This document shows, piece after piece, positions 7,766-17,013 of a DNA stretch of 64,000 nt. This DNA comes from CAZQQN01 sp964549595 (lineage in GTDB: Bacteria > Bacteroidota > Bacteroidia > CAILMK01 > CAYYUA01). Each line of letters begins with the position of its first letter. Positions within the stretch are counted from its first letter, which is position 1. Location of the stretch: NCBI GenBank assembly GCA_964549595.1, contig CAZJWK010000004.1:1-64000 (forward strand). The letters run 5' to 3'. The notes under the pieces are model-generated. The model was not told the DNA's origin, made no database searches, and saw only the letters and a list, made by a program, of their open reading frames with translations. The position numbers and the translations under genes are program-made.

Positions 7766-8290
7766 ATGGCAAGTTCAAGCTCCTCCCACCAAGATTTAAA
7801 AGTTACCTTAAGCGAACGGACTAAAAACAAAAAAATCGGGGTAGTAACGGCTGATTGGAACGATAACGTAACCCATTCGCTTAAAGAAGGTTGTGTTCAA
7901 GCCTTAAAGGAAAACCAAATTTCCGGAAGTCAAATTATAGAAAGGCAAGTGCCGGGTTCTTTTGAAATCCCTTTAGGTGCTCAATATTTGGCTGAGCTGG
8001 GTTTTGTTCAGGCTGTGGTTTGTATCGGTTGCGTTATTAAAGGGGAAACACCCCATTTTCATTACATTGCTGATACTGTAACGCATAAAATCGGGGACTT
8101 AAATCTTCGTTACGGGATACCTTTTATTTACGGTATTTTAACGGTTGAAATCCCGGAGCAGGCACAGGAAAGAGCAGGAGGAGAAAAAGGAAACAAGGGT
8201 ACCGAAGCAGGACTTGCTGCATTAGAAATGCTTGAGCTAAGAAATTCTTTTTACCAGGGAAAACAAACTCCAGGCTTTAGACCCGGATAA
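7766..8290 (+). CDS. ribH: 6,7-dimethyl-8-ribityllumazine synthase
   Basis: RibH condenses 5-amino-6-ribitylaminouracil with dihydroxybutanone phosphate to make lumazine, the riboflavin synthase substrate. Visible are VPGSFEIPLGAQYLA, the phosphate and catalytic region CIGCVIKGETPHFHYIADTV with the conserved His, and a C-terminal NKGTEAGLAALEML. The ATG at 7766 is chosen over the TTG immediately before it. The end (about 160-174) is a flexible tail. riboflavin synthase (ribE) lies 40 kb away in this window, so the pathway genes are dispersed. Confidence 0.95.
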   Translation: MASSSSSHQDLKVTLSERTKNKKIGVVTADWNDNVTHSLKEGCVQALKENQISGSQIIERQVPGSFEIPLGAQYLAELGFVQAVVCIGCVIKGETPHFHYIADTVTHKIGDLNLRYGIPFIYGILTVEIPEQAQERAGGEKGNKGTEAGLAALEMLELRNSFYQGKQTPGFRPG

Positions 8291-8313
8291 GCAGGCTTTA
8301 GCAAAATTTCCAA

Positions 8314-8341
8314 TTTCCTTAGAAATCCATTCCTAAGGAAA
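8314..8341. other. Hairpin at a convergent gene end
   Basis: TTTCCTTAG (8314-8322) and CTAAGGAAA (8333-8341) form a perfect 9-bp stem with a 10-nt loop covering the last codons of the minus-strand gene, 24 bases after ribH. There is no T run, so termination is possible but uncertain. Confidence 0.35.
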
Positions 8342-11300
8342 GATAAGTTATTCCTTCTTTCCTGAATTGGTAATTTTCAAACCCCCAAGCATGATCGACC
8401 CTTACAAAATACCCAAGGAGTTTGGTCCTAAAGCCAATACCAGCCCCGCCAACTACCGGGTTACTCAAATTGACCACCGAAATCTTCAAGGGAGGGTTCT
8501 CATAAGTTTTTCGGTTTAAAGCATTGTCCTCACCGAAAGGATTGGTTCCTGTCCACGCACTACCTATGTCTCCGAAACCCACTAATTGAAAATTCTTAAA
8601 AAAGTTGGACATGATGGGTTTCTTTTGGAGCATTTTAAAAACCGGAATTCGAAGTTCCGTGTTAAAAAGGCTGTAAGAATTTCCATTCCGGATATTCTGC
8701 CCAAAACCTCTTAAATTACTTGCGAGCGCTTTGTACACATAATTCTGATCCTTGCTTACCTGAATGTCATCATTGAATTTGGGGAAAAGCCAATTGTCCA
8801 CGCCGCCCATAAAATAAACCACTTTTGCCTGACCAATGGAGGAGGCAAAGGCTAAACGGTTCGCCCAGACCATATCCCTGAAAATAGGCACGTAACCACG
8901 AACATCACCGCCAACAACAGAAAAGAGTTTGTTATCCACCTCCCCTTCAAACTTAAATGAACGAAAACCTTCTGCATAAAACTTCATCCTTGCGCCAGAT
9001 CGGATGTTTTTTCCGAGTTTGCGGGTGTTATCAAAAACGTACTCAAAATTAATCCCCATCCAATTTTGAATATCATTGGGTTCGGTTAATGTGCTTCTTT
9101 CTGAGGAAAGCAGAATATCATTGTCTCTCCGCCCAAAAACTTCGGCCCTGATGGAGGATTTTTCACTAAAAGGCCACTTAATTTGATACTTTAGCTCGTG
9201 ACTGGTTTCTTGCTTTTTCTTCGTACCGTTATCAAATTGCTTTTTCTCGCCATGCCTGTAAAATGTTAGCTTTTGGTCAAGGCGATTTTTAAGGTTATGA
9301 TACCGGATGAAGTAATCGGCCCCTTTTAAATTGCCCAAAATCCGAAATCCCCCGTTTATGCGGTAGTCCTGAAATAAATCACTAACCCCCATGGTAAACA
9401 TCATGTTCAATACGGGATTATACACAAAAGGATCAGGATCACTCTGATTGTAAGGTAAATATTTGGAGTTAATAATGCTGTTATCAAGTTGGGTTTGAAG
9501 GAAAGTAGGTGTGAAAGACAAATAATAGGGCCTTGCATCTCCTAATAAAGCCTTTTCTTTCTCTCTCGCTTTTCTGGCAGCTAATTTTTGCTTGTCCACG
9601 GAATTTTTTCCCTCTTTTTGATCTATATTGCTCTTATCCTTCTTAGAAGACTTTTCAGATTCTTTTTTGAACTTACTTTGAAAATAATAGTCATCAATAT
9701 CAACCCCTCCGGTATCAGATTTCGGCTTTGACTCCTTTTTAGTATCAGTGGGTTTGTCTGCAGGAGTTTTCTTTTGTTTAAATAGATTTTCGACAAGCGG
9801 ACTTTCTTGCCTTCGCTTTATATCTTCGTTTAACGTTGATGCAAAATCCGTTTCCGACCTTTCAGTGACTTCACCCGGAATGCTGTCAGGAATAGGATAT
9901 TGAGCCCTTTTAAATTTTCCTTTAATCTTATAAAATTCATTAACCTTTCCCGTTTTACGGTTGACATCGTAAAAAAGTATGTTGTTCGGTCTGTTGGTTA
10001 AAGTATAGGTATAAGCGGTATCCTTGTAGAAAAAAGTGGTATCTGTTGACTGTATTCCAGTATCCTTGAACGCCAAATCCGGTATGAAAATATCAGCAGT
10101 ATCCTTTTCCTTAAAAATAAAAGTATCAGCGGGATATCGGGCTGTATCTTCATACTTGGCTATCACCCGGGAATAATTGAAAATACTATCCAAACGGGAT
10201 GCATCCCTGTTTACAATGCCATTCTCCGCGGTAAGGTAGCTAAAGTAAGTAGAATCATACACATCAGGATGAAATTCATCACTTGAGCCAGAAAAGGTTA
10301 GTCGTTTAAGTTCTTTATTCCTATCCTTATAGCGCGAATAAAAAATATCGAAATTATCATTGAAGCCGGACATATTCCACCTATTGTTTTGCTTTAGGGT
10401 ATCATCAGCCCGATTAGAGCTAAAAATCACAGCATTTCCTTTTTCGGTAAATGCCGGGTGAAAGTCATCGTAAATATCCTGTGTGACAGGTATCATAGAA
10501 TTGGTTTGCCAATTAAGGACGTAAATATCCGAATTACCTTGCTTAATGCCGGACAATGCGATGAATCTTCCGTCCCTTGAATAGCTTATATCCAAAACTT
10601 TTTCCACCCTGAAGTTCTTCCTTTCTTTAACAATTTCTTCTTCCTCAGGGTCGTATTGCATAAAAACAGCGGTTGACGCTTTATCATCCACAATGGTTAA
10701 TTGGTTTTCAACGGGTCGCCAGGCAATGATGGGGTAGTTATCATCCGTTTCAAGCACATTCGTTTTATAACCGGTTTGGTAAACCTTATCGTGATCTTCC
10801 GTCTCAAAGTCATAAATCCATACCCGTTTTTTACCCATCTCATTGGTAACGTAGGCTAATTTCCTGCCTTTAGGACCCATTTTGAGCTGGGTAACCTGAC
10901 CGTCTTCTAAACTTTCTGGTTTTTCCTTGAACGAAAGGCGATCCCCGGGAAAAGACTCTTTTTCTTGCTTGAATTGCCGCCGTGCATATTCATACCACTC
11001 AGAAAAAACCTCGTTGTAATCCTTACCAAGGACAAAGACAAAACCACTTTCCAAGCTTTTATTGACCCGGTTTAAGTAAATAATATTGGTAATGGATGTT
11101 TCCCCGTAAACGTCAGCAATGTATTTCCAGATCGCTTGGCTAATCAAGGTTTGGTTTCGCTTAGACAAGTGCTGGAAGTTTTCAAAACGCCCGGAAAGCA
11201 CACCGGACTTCAGCTTAGTCCTTTCCTCAATGGACATGGGTTGGCCCAAATATTCCGTCAAACCTTTCAAATACCAATCTGGTAGATTTAACAAGGTAGC

Positions 11301-11795
11301 GTTTTGCACCCTCTCCTGGATACTGCCTCCGTAAAGCATTTCATTCAGTAATACTTGAGCAATGGATTCCCGGATCTGGTTAATCAAGTCAAAATGGTTA
11401 CCATTGAAATATAAAAAGGCATGATTATCAATGATTGGGGTTCTTCCACTCGGATCATCCTTTTTCTTACTATACCCAATATTCGTTTGTCTTAAATCCG
11501 CATAGGAGTTGTACACTATGAAAACCAAACGATTCTTGGCCCTGTAATCAAGGATTTCCTCAATTTTGTCCAACTGTTTATTGGCATGCTTACCTACAAA
11601 ACGAGCCAGATCTTTACCTCCCGTATAATGATAAATATCGAATTCATTGGCTCGATAAAAACGCCAATTAAATTCCTTAACCTGAACCCTGTTTTTACCA
11701 AAGGAAATATCTGTCCCTTGTCCAAATGAAACTTTTACCAGGGCCAGGGAAATCAAAAGCAAAACGAAACCAGTATGTAAAACAACCCTTTGCAA
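8319..11795 (-). CDS. Large outer-membrane protein: degenerate gluzincin-like domain, TolB-like beta-propeller and C-terminal barrel
   Basis: The 1158-residue protein starts with a signal peptide (1-25) from a TTG codon; no in-frame ATG precedes it. Residues about 35-280 resemble a peptidase-MA/gluzincin domain, but the HExxH position reads RESIA (142-146) and the usual W..EGLAEY motif reads WYLKGLTEY (174-182), so catalysis looks lost. Residues about 290-540 hold PD40/TolB-like propeller blades (KMGPKGRKLAYVTNE, ISYSRDGRFIALSG, AVIFSSNRADD). A Lys/Ser/Asp-rich linker (about 660-760) leads to a beta-barrel resembling the bacterial surface antigen (Omp85) C-terminus. The role is unknown; it probably sits in the outer membrane. 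The VWA protein gene lies 61 bases upstream on the same strand. Confidence 0.75.
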   Translation of the reverse strand: MQRVVLHTGFVLLLISLALVKVSFGQGTDISFGKNRVQVKEFNWRFYRANEFDIYHYTGGKDLARFVGKHANKQLDKIEEILDYRAKNRLVFIVYNSYADLRQTNIGYSKKKDDPSGRTPIIDNHAFLYFNGNHFDLINQIRESIAQVLLNEMLYGGSIQERVQNATLLNLPDWYLKGLTEYLGQPMSIEERTKLKSGVLSGRFENFQHLSKRNQTLISQAIWKYIADVYGETSITNIIYLNRVNKSLESGFVFVLGKDYNEVFSEWYEYARRQFKQEKESFPGDRLSFKEKPESLEDGQVTQLKMGPKGRKLAYVTNEMGKKRVWIYDFETEDHDKVYQTGYKTNVLETDDNYPIIAWRPVENQLTIVDDKASTAVFMQYDPEEEEIVKERKNFRVEKVLDISYSRDGRFIALSGIKQGNSDIYVLNWQTNSMIPVTQDIYDDFHPAFTEKGNAVIFSSNRADDTLKQNNRWNMSGFNDNFDIFYSRYKDRNKELKRLTFSGSSDEFHPDVYDSTYFSYLTAENGIVNRDASRLDSIFNYSRVIAKYEDTARYPADTFIFKEKDTADIFIPDLAFKDTGIQSTDTTFFYKDTAYTYTLTNRPNNILFYDVNRKTGKVNEFYKIKGKFKRAQYPIPDSIPGEVTERSETDFASTLNEDIKRRQESPLVENLFKQKKTPADKPTDTKKESKPKSDTGGVDIDDYYFQSKFKKESEKSSKKDKSNIDQKEGKNSVDKQKLAARKAREKEKALLGDARPYYLSFTPTFLQTQLDNSIINSKYLPYNQSDPDPFVYNPVLNMMFTMGVSDLFQDYRINGGFRILGNLKGADYFIRYHNLKNRLDQKLTFYRHGEKKQFDNGTKKKQETSHELKYQIKWPFSEKSSIRAEVFGRRDNDILLSSERSTLTEPNDIQNWMGINFEYVFDNTRKLGKNIRSGARMKFYAEGFRSFKFEGEVDNKLFSVVGGDVRGYVPIFRDMVWANRLAFASSIGQAKVVYFMGGVDNWLFPKFNDDIQVSKDQNYVYKALASNLRGFGQNIRNGNSYSLFNTELRIPVFKMLQKKPIMSNFFKNFQLVGFGDIGSAWTGTNPFGEDNALNRKTYENPPLKISVVNLSNPVVGGAGIGFRTKLLGYFVRVDHAWGFENYQFRKEGITYLSLGMDF

Positions 11796-11856
11796 AATGC
11801 CACTTATTATTGCCTCAAAAACGGTTAAAAAACGTTTTAATTATGAGAATTTTCGA

Positions 11857-13968
11857 TTAATAGCTGCCATAGAATTTTCGGAAAAACCATTCTACGCCTA
11901 AAAAAATCACTATCACAAAAAACAAAAATTTATTATGAATTAATTCCCTGAGTTCGTATTTCATGTGAGAAACGGGTTTCATTGTGTTTTGCTTTGAAAG
12001 CGTTTGTCTTAATTCCTGAGTTTGTTTAGGAGAAAATATTTGTCCGCTACTTTCTTTAGCCAGGCTATAAAGCAACCGGTGATTAGCCACTGTATTTAAA
12101 TGCTCCTGCTGAACAGGCTTGATAATGAAACGGCCTGACAAAACAAAAGTCTCTTCACCCAGACTAGTCGTTGCTTTGTATTGGTACTTGCCGGCAGGTA
12201 AATAACCGGCATCTACACGGTAACCATTATCAATCTCACGGAATTCATATTGATATTCCTTCCCGTTTTGGTCAGTAACAAGAAATTTGATATCCGCACC
12301 TTTCACAGGCTCGTAGCTGTTATTGTATAGCTCTGCTTCAAAGGTTACCTTCTGATCTTCATTAAATATCTTAGCAGGATCCCTTAAGCGGAATTGTTTT
12401 TTATCAGCTTTAACGGTCAAGAGCTGGATGGATTTTGAAATCATTTGATTAAAAACCTTATGATTCCGATTCAAGCGGTATTCATTTAAATACCACCGCC
12501 AGAAACCAGTACCAGCAAAAACAGCAATTTTATGATCTGACCTCCTGAGGAAACTCATTAAGGGTTTATCACTGACTACTTGTCCAATTTTTTGTTTTAA
12601 AAGCACATCATGCTGGGTATTGAAAGTGTATTCACCGTGTGGGGCAAAAATGGGTGGTAACTGAGGAAACAATTCGTTGGCATTCTCAGGGAGGTCAAAT
12701 TGATTAAAGTCCTTCACCAAGGAAGGAATCACCTTATCCACCTTTTTATCTGCACCTTTTATAGCCAACCCTATTTTTAACTGGTTAAAAGCTTCCAAAC
12801 CGGTTTCACCCCCTACCATAAAAAAAGCAGGCTTCCGGTTTTCCAGTAATTTCTTGATCAATCTCCGACCCCCTTTATTGGCCGGCGAAGGCAGGTTGTG
12901 AACGAATACCATTTGGTACTTTTCAAGGTTCTCATTCTTTTTTTGCCATTGATCTATGGTTAAAGTGGTGGCTTCATACCGTTCGTTAGACTCTACTGAA
13001 TTTTTCAACACCTTAAGGTCCGGGTGTGGATTTTGGCCGACAATTAAAATATTTTTCCTGCTTTCAAGTACATTGATGAAGAAATTCCTTTGGTTATTCA
13101 CTTTGCTGATTTCCGGTTTAAGGGGCTCAACCTTAACCTGAAATCTACGCATACCAGGTTCATCAGCTTTCAAAAAAGCTTTAATGGTCGTATCGAAGCG
13201 TTTTTCTCCTAAATTTAAATCAGTAGAATAGACGACTTCATTTTCCTTTAAAATTTTCACTGCCGTTTTCTTCCCGCTCAAACCTTCAGCTTCGATTCCA
13301 ATTTCTACAGGAAATTCATTTCCGGCAAAAACAATCTCATTATGTCTTAATCGCTTGACTAAAATATCCTTTGGCGGAATGGTATCACCCAGAGCCAATG
13401 TATATATCGGGGCCTGGATTTTTTTGGCTGATACCAAAGGATTTTTTCCCTGGTTGTAGATGCCGTCAGTGGCTAAGATAACAGCTCCTAAATTTCTATT
13501 GTAAAAACGGTTATAAACCCTTTCCAGGGGTTTGCTGATATTTGTTTTTTTAGCAGAAAAATCAAGGCCTAAACCATTTTTAACCTGATCACCAAAACTA
13601 AAAGTTTTTACTTCATAATCCTGTTTTAAATGATTTGACAAATTGTTCATTAAGGATTCAAGCGAATCCTGATAAAATGTGGAGTCCTGGTTTAAGGTAA
13701 TGGACTTTGAGTTATCGGTCACTATTGCCACAGAAGGTTTTTCTACTTCTTTGTAATAATTTTTCAGAAAGGGAGATAAAAGAAGGAAGGCTATAAGGCT
13801 AACCGCTACGAACCTAAATATTGCCATTAAATAAGTGGGAAATTCCCAAAATACCCCTTTTTCTCCGAAATGAGAGCGGTAATAAGCGATAAACGCATAA
13901 AACCCTCCGGCAAGCAAACAAAAAATCAGAAAATAAGTAGGATATTCCAGCATTAGCGTAAAATCCAA
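11857..13968 (-). CDS. Von Willebrand factor A domain membrane protein
   Basis: The 703-residue protein has two N-terminal transmembrane helices (about 10-30 and 46-68), then a VWA-like domain with a MIDAS motif DNSKS (85-89) and a later ILATDGIYNQG. A middle region (about 205-310) looks like an Ig-like beta-sandwich, followed by an alpha/beta segment (ILIVGQNPHPDLKVL, MVGGETGLEAF) resembling glutamine-amidotransferase-like folds, another sandwich, and a C-terminal helix (about 680-697). Similar Bacteroidota proteins are annotated as VWA or BatA-like membrane proteins of unknown function. It probably forms an operon with the downstream propeller-barrel gene. Confidence 0.75.
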   Translation of the reverse strand: MDFTLMLEYPTYFLIFCLLAGGFYAFIAYYRSHFGEKGVFWEFPTYLMAIFRFVAVSLIAFLLLSPFLKNYYKEVEKPSVAIVTDNSKSITLNQDSTFYQDSLESLMNNLSNHLKQDYEVKTFSFGDQVKNGLGLDFSAKKTNISKPLERVYNRFYNRNLGAVILATDGIYNQGKNPLVSAKKIQAPIYTLALGDTIPPKDILVKRLRHNEIVFAGNEFPVEIGIEAEGLSGKKTAVKILKENEVVYSTDLNLGEKRFDTTIKAFLKADEPGMRRFQVKVEPLKPEISKVNNQRNFFINVLESRKNILIVGQNPHPDLKVLKNSVESNERYEATTLTIDQWQKKNENLEKYQMVFVHNLPSPANKGGRRLIKKLLENRKPAFFMVGGETGLEAFNQLKIGLAIKGADKKVDKVIPSLVKDFNQFDLPENANELFPQLPPIFAPHGEYTFNTQHDVLLKQKIGQVVSDKPLMSFLRRSDHKIAVFAGTGFWRWYLNEYRLNRNHKVFNQMISKSIQLLTVKADKKQFRLRDPAKIFNEDQKVTFEAELYNNSYEPVKGADIKFLVTDQNGKEYQYEFREIDNGYRVDAGYLPAGKYQYKATTSLGEETFVLSGRFIIKPVQQEHLNTVANHRLLYSLAKESSGQIFSPKQTQELRQTLSKQNTMKPVSHMKYELRELIHNKFLFFVIVIFLGVEWFFRKFYGSY

Positions 13969-14011
13969 AGATAAACTATTTAATGGGTTTAATAACTTCG
14001 ATAAAATCGCT

Positions 14012-14041
14012 CAAAATTAGCTACAAAAACCAATTTGCCAA
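14012..14041 (-). promoter_or_regulatory. Promoter for the VWA protein gene
   Basis: On the minus strand TTG (14039-14041), 19 bases, then TAATTTTG (14012-14019), 43 bases before the ATG. The -33 element overlaps one arm of the inverted repeat at 14030-14079. Confidence 0.55.
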
Positions 14042-14079
14042 TTTTAATTTTTATTATCTGAATTTTTCTTGCAAATTGG
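14030..14079. repeat. Inverted repeat in a divergent intergenic region
   Basis: CCAATTTGC (14030-14038) and GCAAATTGG (14071-14079) are perfect 9-bp inverted copies 32 bases apart, between divergent genes starting at 13968 and 14189. It may be a regulator site controlling both directions, or a chance A/T-rich match. Confidence 0.35.
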
Positions 14080-14188
14080 CTGCCTAACTTGAATAGCCCA
14101 TTTTTAAAAGGCTAATTTTAAGATAAAAAAAACAAATAACCTGAAAAACGGCTACTAAAGGGAATTTTCAAAAACAGGGTAAGTAAAA

Positions 14189-14731
14189 ATGGTGTTCTTC
14201 CTCATAGACTTCATGGTCTTGCTTTTAATGGTTTATTTTTTCATTAAAGGCTTAAAAAAAGGGCTAATTGTTGAATTAACCACCATTATAGCTTTTATCT
14301 GTGGAATCGTTGCAGCAATGAAATTATCCACACCGGCCTTGAAATATTTTCAAGATTGGTTCGGCCGATCCAATTTTTTGCCTTATTTGGCCTATTTAAT
14401 AGTTTTTTTGGCGGTTTTTTTTCTGATCCAGTTATTGGGGAAAAGCGTTGAAAAATTACTTAAAATTACGCAATTAAATTTCCTAAACCGATTATGCGGA
14501 GCTATTCTGGGTCTTTTTAAAATTTGTTTTTTAATTGGCTTAATTTTTTGGCTAACGGATCAAGCTGGATTTTTGGGTACTTCATTTAAAAAAGGCGTTA
14601 TAAGCTTCAATTACATTATGCCGATAGCACCTTTCATAGTGAATAAAACCACACAATTATTCCCTTTGTTAGGAGACGTAGTGGCAGAATTAAAAGATTT
14701 TTTTGGTAACCTGGCCAATGGCCTAAAGTAA
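14189..14731 (+). CDS. CvpA family membrane protein
   Basis: The 180-residue protein has four hydrophobic segments and begins FFLIDFMVLLLMVYFFIKGLKKGLIVELTT, the typical CvpA opening (D..l.......G...G...e). CvpA proteins are inner-membrane proteins linked to colicin V export in E. coli and to envelope stress; their exact role in Bacteroidota is unknown. The next gene, pabA/trpG, begins 32 bases downstream. Confidence 0.85.
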   Translation: MVFFLIDFMVLLLMVYFFIKGLKKGLIVELTTIIAFICGIVAAMKLSTPALKYFQDWFGRSNFLPYLAYLIVFLAVFFLIQLLGKSVEKLLKITQLNFLNRLCGAILGLFKICFLIGLIFWLTDQAGFLGTSFKKGVISFNYIMPIAPFIVNKTTQLFPLLGDVVAELKDFFGNLANGLK

Positions 14732-14763
14732 ATGGGGTATTTATAGCCTTTGAACCATGATTT

Positions 14764-15357
14764 ATGGTATTAGTGATTGATAATTATGATTCCTTTTCCT
14801 ACAATTTATTGAACTATTGCAAACAAATCCACGAGGATTGTTACTTAGTCCGCAATGACGAAATGACCTTAACCGAAATGGAAGCGTTTAATCCTGATGG
14901 TTTCATTCTTTCTCCGGGACCCGGAAGCCCTGAAGATTATCCCATACTAAACGAAATCCTTAAAAAATGGCAGAATAGAAAGCCGATATTAGGGATTTGT
15001 TTAGGGTTTCAAGCCATTGCAGAATTCTACGGTGCAAAAACCCTGAAAGCCCCAGTTCCCGTACATGGCAAAACCTCCACAATTGAGCACAACGGTCATT
15101 TTGCGTTCAAAAACATCCCAAAATCCTTTGAAGCCACCCGCTACCATTCTTTAATCTCCTTTGGCATTAGCCGCTGTGAAAATTTAACCCTTATAGCATG
15201 GAATAAGGAGGAAATGTTACCAATGGGGATTGCCCACAAAGAGTCTTCCATATGGGGGCTTCAGTTTCATCCTGAAGCCATTCTAACGGAATACGGAGCT
15301 ACTTTTTTAAAAAATTGGTTTAAGCAAATAGAAAGCAAATTGGTCAAAGTCAAGTAA
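14764..15357 (+). CDS. Anthranilate/aminodeoxychorismate synthase glutamine amidotransferase subunit
   Basis: A class I glutamine amidotransferase with the catalytic triad C79 (GICLGFQAIAEFYGA), H169 and E171 (FHPEAILTEYG). The opening VIDNYDSFSYNLL and LSPGPGSPEDYP are hallmarks of TrpG/PabA. It supplies ammonia to the chorismate-using partner for tryptophan or folate synthesis. With no trp genes nearby, pabA is the more likely assignment, but one protein often serves both pathways. Length 197 is normal. Confidence 0.9.
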   Translation: MVLVIDNYDSFSYNLLNYCKQIHEDCYLVRNDEMTLTEMEAFNPDGFILSPGPGSPEDYPILNEILKKWQNRKPILGICLGFQAIAEFYGAKTLKAPVPVHGKTSTIEHNGHFAFKNIPKSFEATRYHSLISFGISRCENLTLIAWNKEEMLPMGIAHKESSIWGLQFHPEAILTEYGATFLKNWFKQIESKLVKVK

Positions 15358-15504
15358 AAATTTTAACTTTCTTATTTATAAAAAGCACAATGGAAACAAT
15401 TTTCGAGTAAGAATATTTGGTAATTGTACAATTTAAAGGTTTTTCAACTAAAGTTTTAAGCTTATTAATTTTGAAAGACTAAAAACATCTAAGTTGAGTT
15501 ATCA

Positions 15505-16287
15505 ATGGAATTTGAAATTAAAAAGGAAAATGGTTTTGAATTTGTGGAAGAAGGGGAAGGGCCGGTTTTAATGCTACTTCACGGCCTATTCGGAGCCCTT
15601 AGTAATTGGCAGGAAGTGTTGAACTACTATTCGGTAAATTATAAAGTGGTTATTCCCTTAATGCCTGTCTATAAAATGCCCTTAAAAAAGACTAGCGTGG
15701 GAGGATTGACTGACTTTTTACAAGATTTCATAAAGTATAAAAATTACCAAAACGTAACGCTTCTCGGCAATTCATTAGGAGGTCATGTGGCACTGACCTA
15801 CACCCTGGAACATCCTTCAAAGGTAAAAGCAATGGTGCTCACTGGTAGTTCAGGCCTTTATGAAAATGCCTTAGGGGGTAGTTTTCCGCAGCGAAACAAT
15901 TACGAATTTATCAAGTCAAAAGTCGAATATACTTTTTACAGCCCTGAAACCGCTACAAAAGCATTAGTAGATGAGGTCTATGGTATTGTGAATAGCCGGC
16001 AGAAGGGAATGCGCATTGTCGCCTTGGCGAAATCCTCCATTCGGCACAATTTAAAAAAAGAAATACAAACAATAAAAATCCCGGTTTGCCTTATTTGGGG
16101 TTATAATGACAAAATCACACCACCCCATGTGGCTGAAGAATTTCACCACTTACTATCGAATTCCGAGTTAAACTTTCTCGACAAGTGCGGGCACGCTCCA
16201 ATGATGGAAAAACCGCAGGAATTCAATGAGGTATTAAAGCCCTTCCTGGAAAAAGTGATCTATCAACCAAACGCGGAAAAGGCATGA
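15505..16287 (+). CDS. Alpha/beta hydrolase
   Basis: The 260-residue protein has the alpha/beta-hydrolase fold: oxyanion loop LLHGLFGALSNW (24-35), nucleophile elbow GNSLGG with S90, acid in GYNDKITPP, and catalytic His in CGHAPMMEKP near the C terminus. All triad residues are present. The substrate is unknown. Its stop overlaps the CBS gene start by four bases (ATGA), so the pair is translationally coupled. Confidence 0.87.
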   Translation: MEFEIKKENGFEFVEEGEGPVLMLLHGLFGALSNWQEVLNYYSVNYKVVIPLMPVYKMPLKKTSVGGLTDFLQDFIKYKNYQNVTLLGNSLGGHVALTYTLEHPSKVKAMVLTGSSGLYENALGGSFPQRNNYEFIKSKVEYTFYSPETATKALVDEVYGIVNSRQKGMRIVALAKSSIRHNLKKEIQTIKIPVCLIWGYNDKITPPHVAEEFHHLLSNSELNFLDKCGHAPMMEKPQEFNEVLKPFLEKVIYQPNAEKA

Positions 16288-16946
16288 AAGCAAGCGATTT
16301 AATTACTGAGGAAGTACCTACATTAAAACCAGAAAGTACTGTCAAAGAGGCAATAGCGATTTCAAAAGATTATTGCTTATGTGATATCCCGATTATTAAA
16401 GAAGAATATTTTATTGGCACCTTACCCGTTGATTTTATTGGCACAGATGATGAAGAAGAAAAAAGCTTAGGTGCTTTTAACGAAGATTTTAAGCATGCCA
16501 GTGTAGACACCAACCAGCACATCTTAAATATTTTTGAGGTGGCCGCTGAAAACGAACTAACAGTTATTCCGGTCACTAAAGAGGGTAAACTTTATGAAGG
16601 GTCTATAACCATTACCCGTTTATTGAATCATTTCGCAAGGATTTATTCCTTTAAAGAAAAAGGAGGAATTTTTACCTTAGAAATTCCTTTTAAAAATTAT
16701 GACTTATCGGAAATTGCACGCATTGTTGAATCCAATAATTCTAAAATACTTAGTTTATTTACGGAAACCTTGGATAACGACAATAAGGTATTCATAACCG
16801 TCAAAGTTAACACCATTGACTTGAGGCCATTACAAGCCACCTTTGAACGGTTCAATTATAAAATCGATGTGCATCATTTATATAACCAGAAAGATAGTGA
16901 CCTAAAAGACCGCTATGATTTGCTAATCAAGTATCTCAATATTTAA
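16284..16946 (+). CDS. CBS-domain protein with ACT-like C-terminal region
   Basis: The 220-residue protein has two N-terminal CBS motifs (about 1-60 and 70-120: DLITEEVPTLKPESTVKEAI, ENELTVIPVTKEGKLYEGSIT), which normally bind adenosine nucleotides, and a C-terminal part (about 130-205) resembling an ACT domain as in AcuB-like proteins. The gene sits just before nadK, a neighbour pair seen widely in Bacteroidota. The role is presumed to be nucleotide sensing; the target is unknown. Confidence 0.83.
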   Translation: MKASDLITEEVPTLKPESTVKEAIAISKDYCLCDIPIIKEEYFIGTLPVDFIGTDDEEEKSLGAFNEDFKHASVDTNQHILNIFEVAAENELTVIPVTKEGKLYEGSITITRLLNHFARIYSFKEKGGIFTLEIPFKNYDLSEIARIVESNNSKILSLFTETLDNDNKVFITVKVNTIDLRPLQATFERFNYKIDVHHLYNQKDSDLKDRYDLLIKYLNI

Positions 16947-17013
16947 GCTCGTTTACTGAAACTGCATTTTATTAATCCTTCCATGCCCCGTTGATTTAAT
17001 AACTTATTATACT

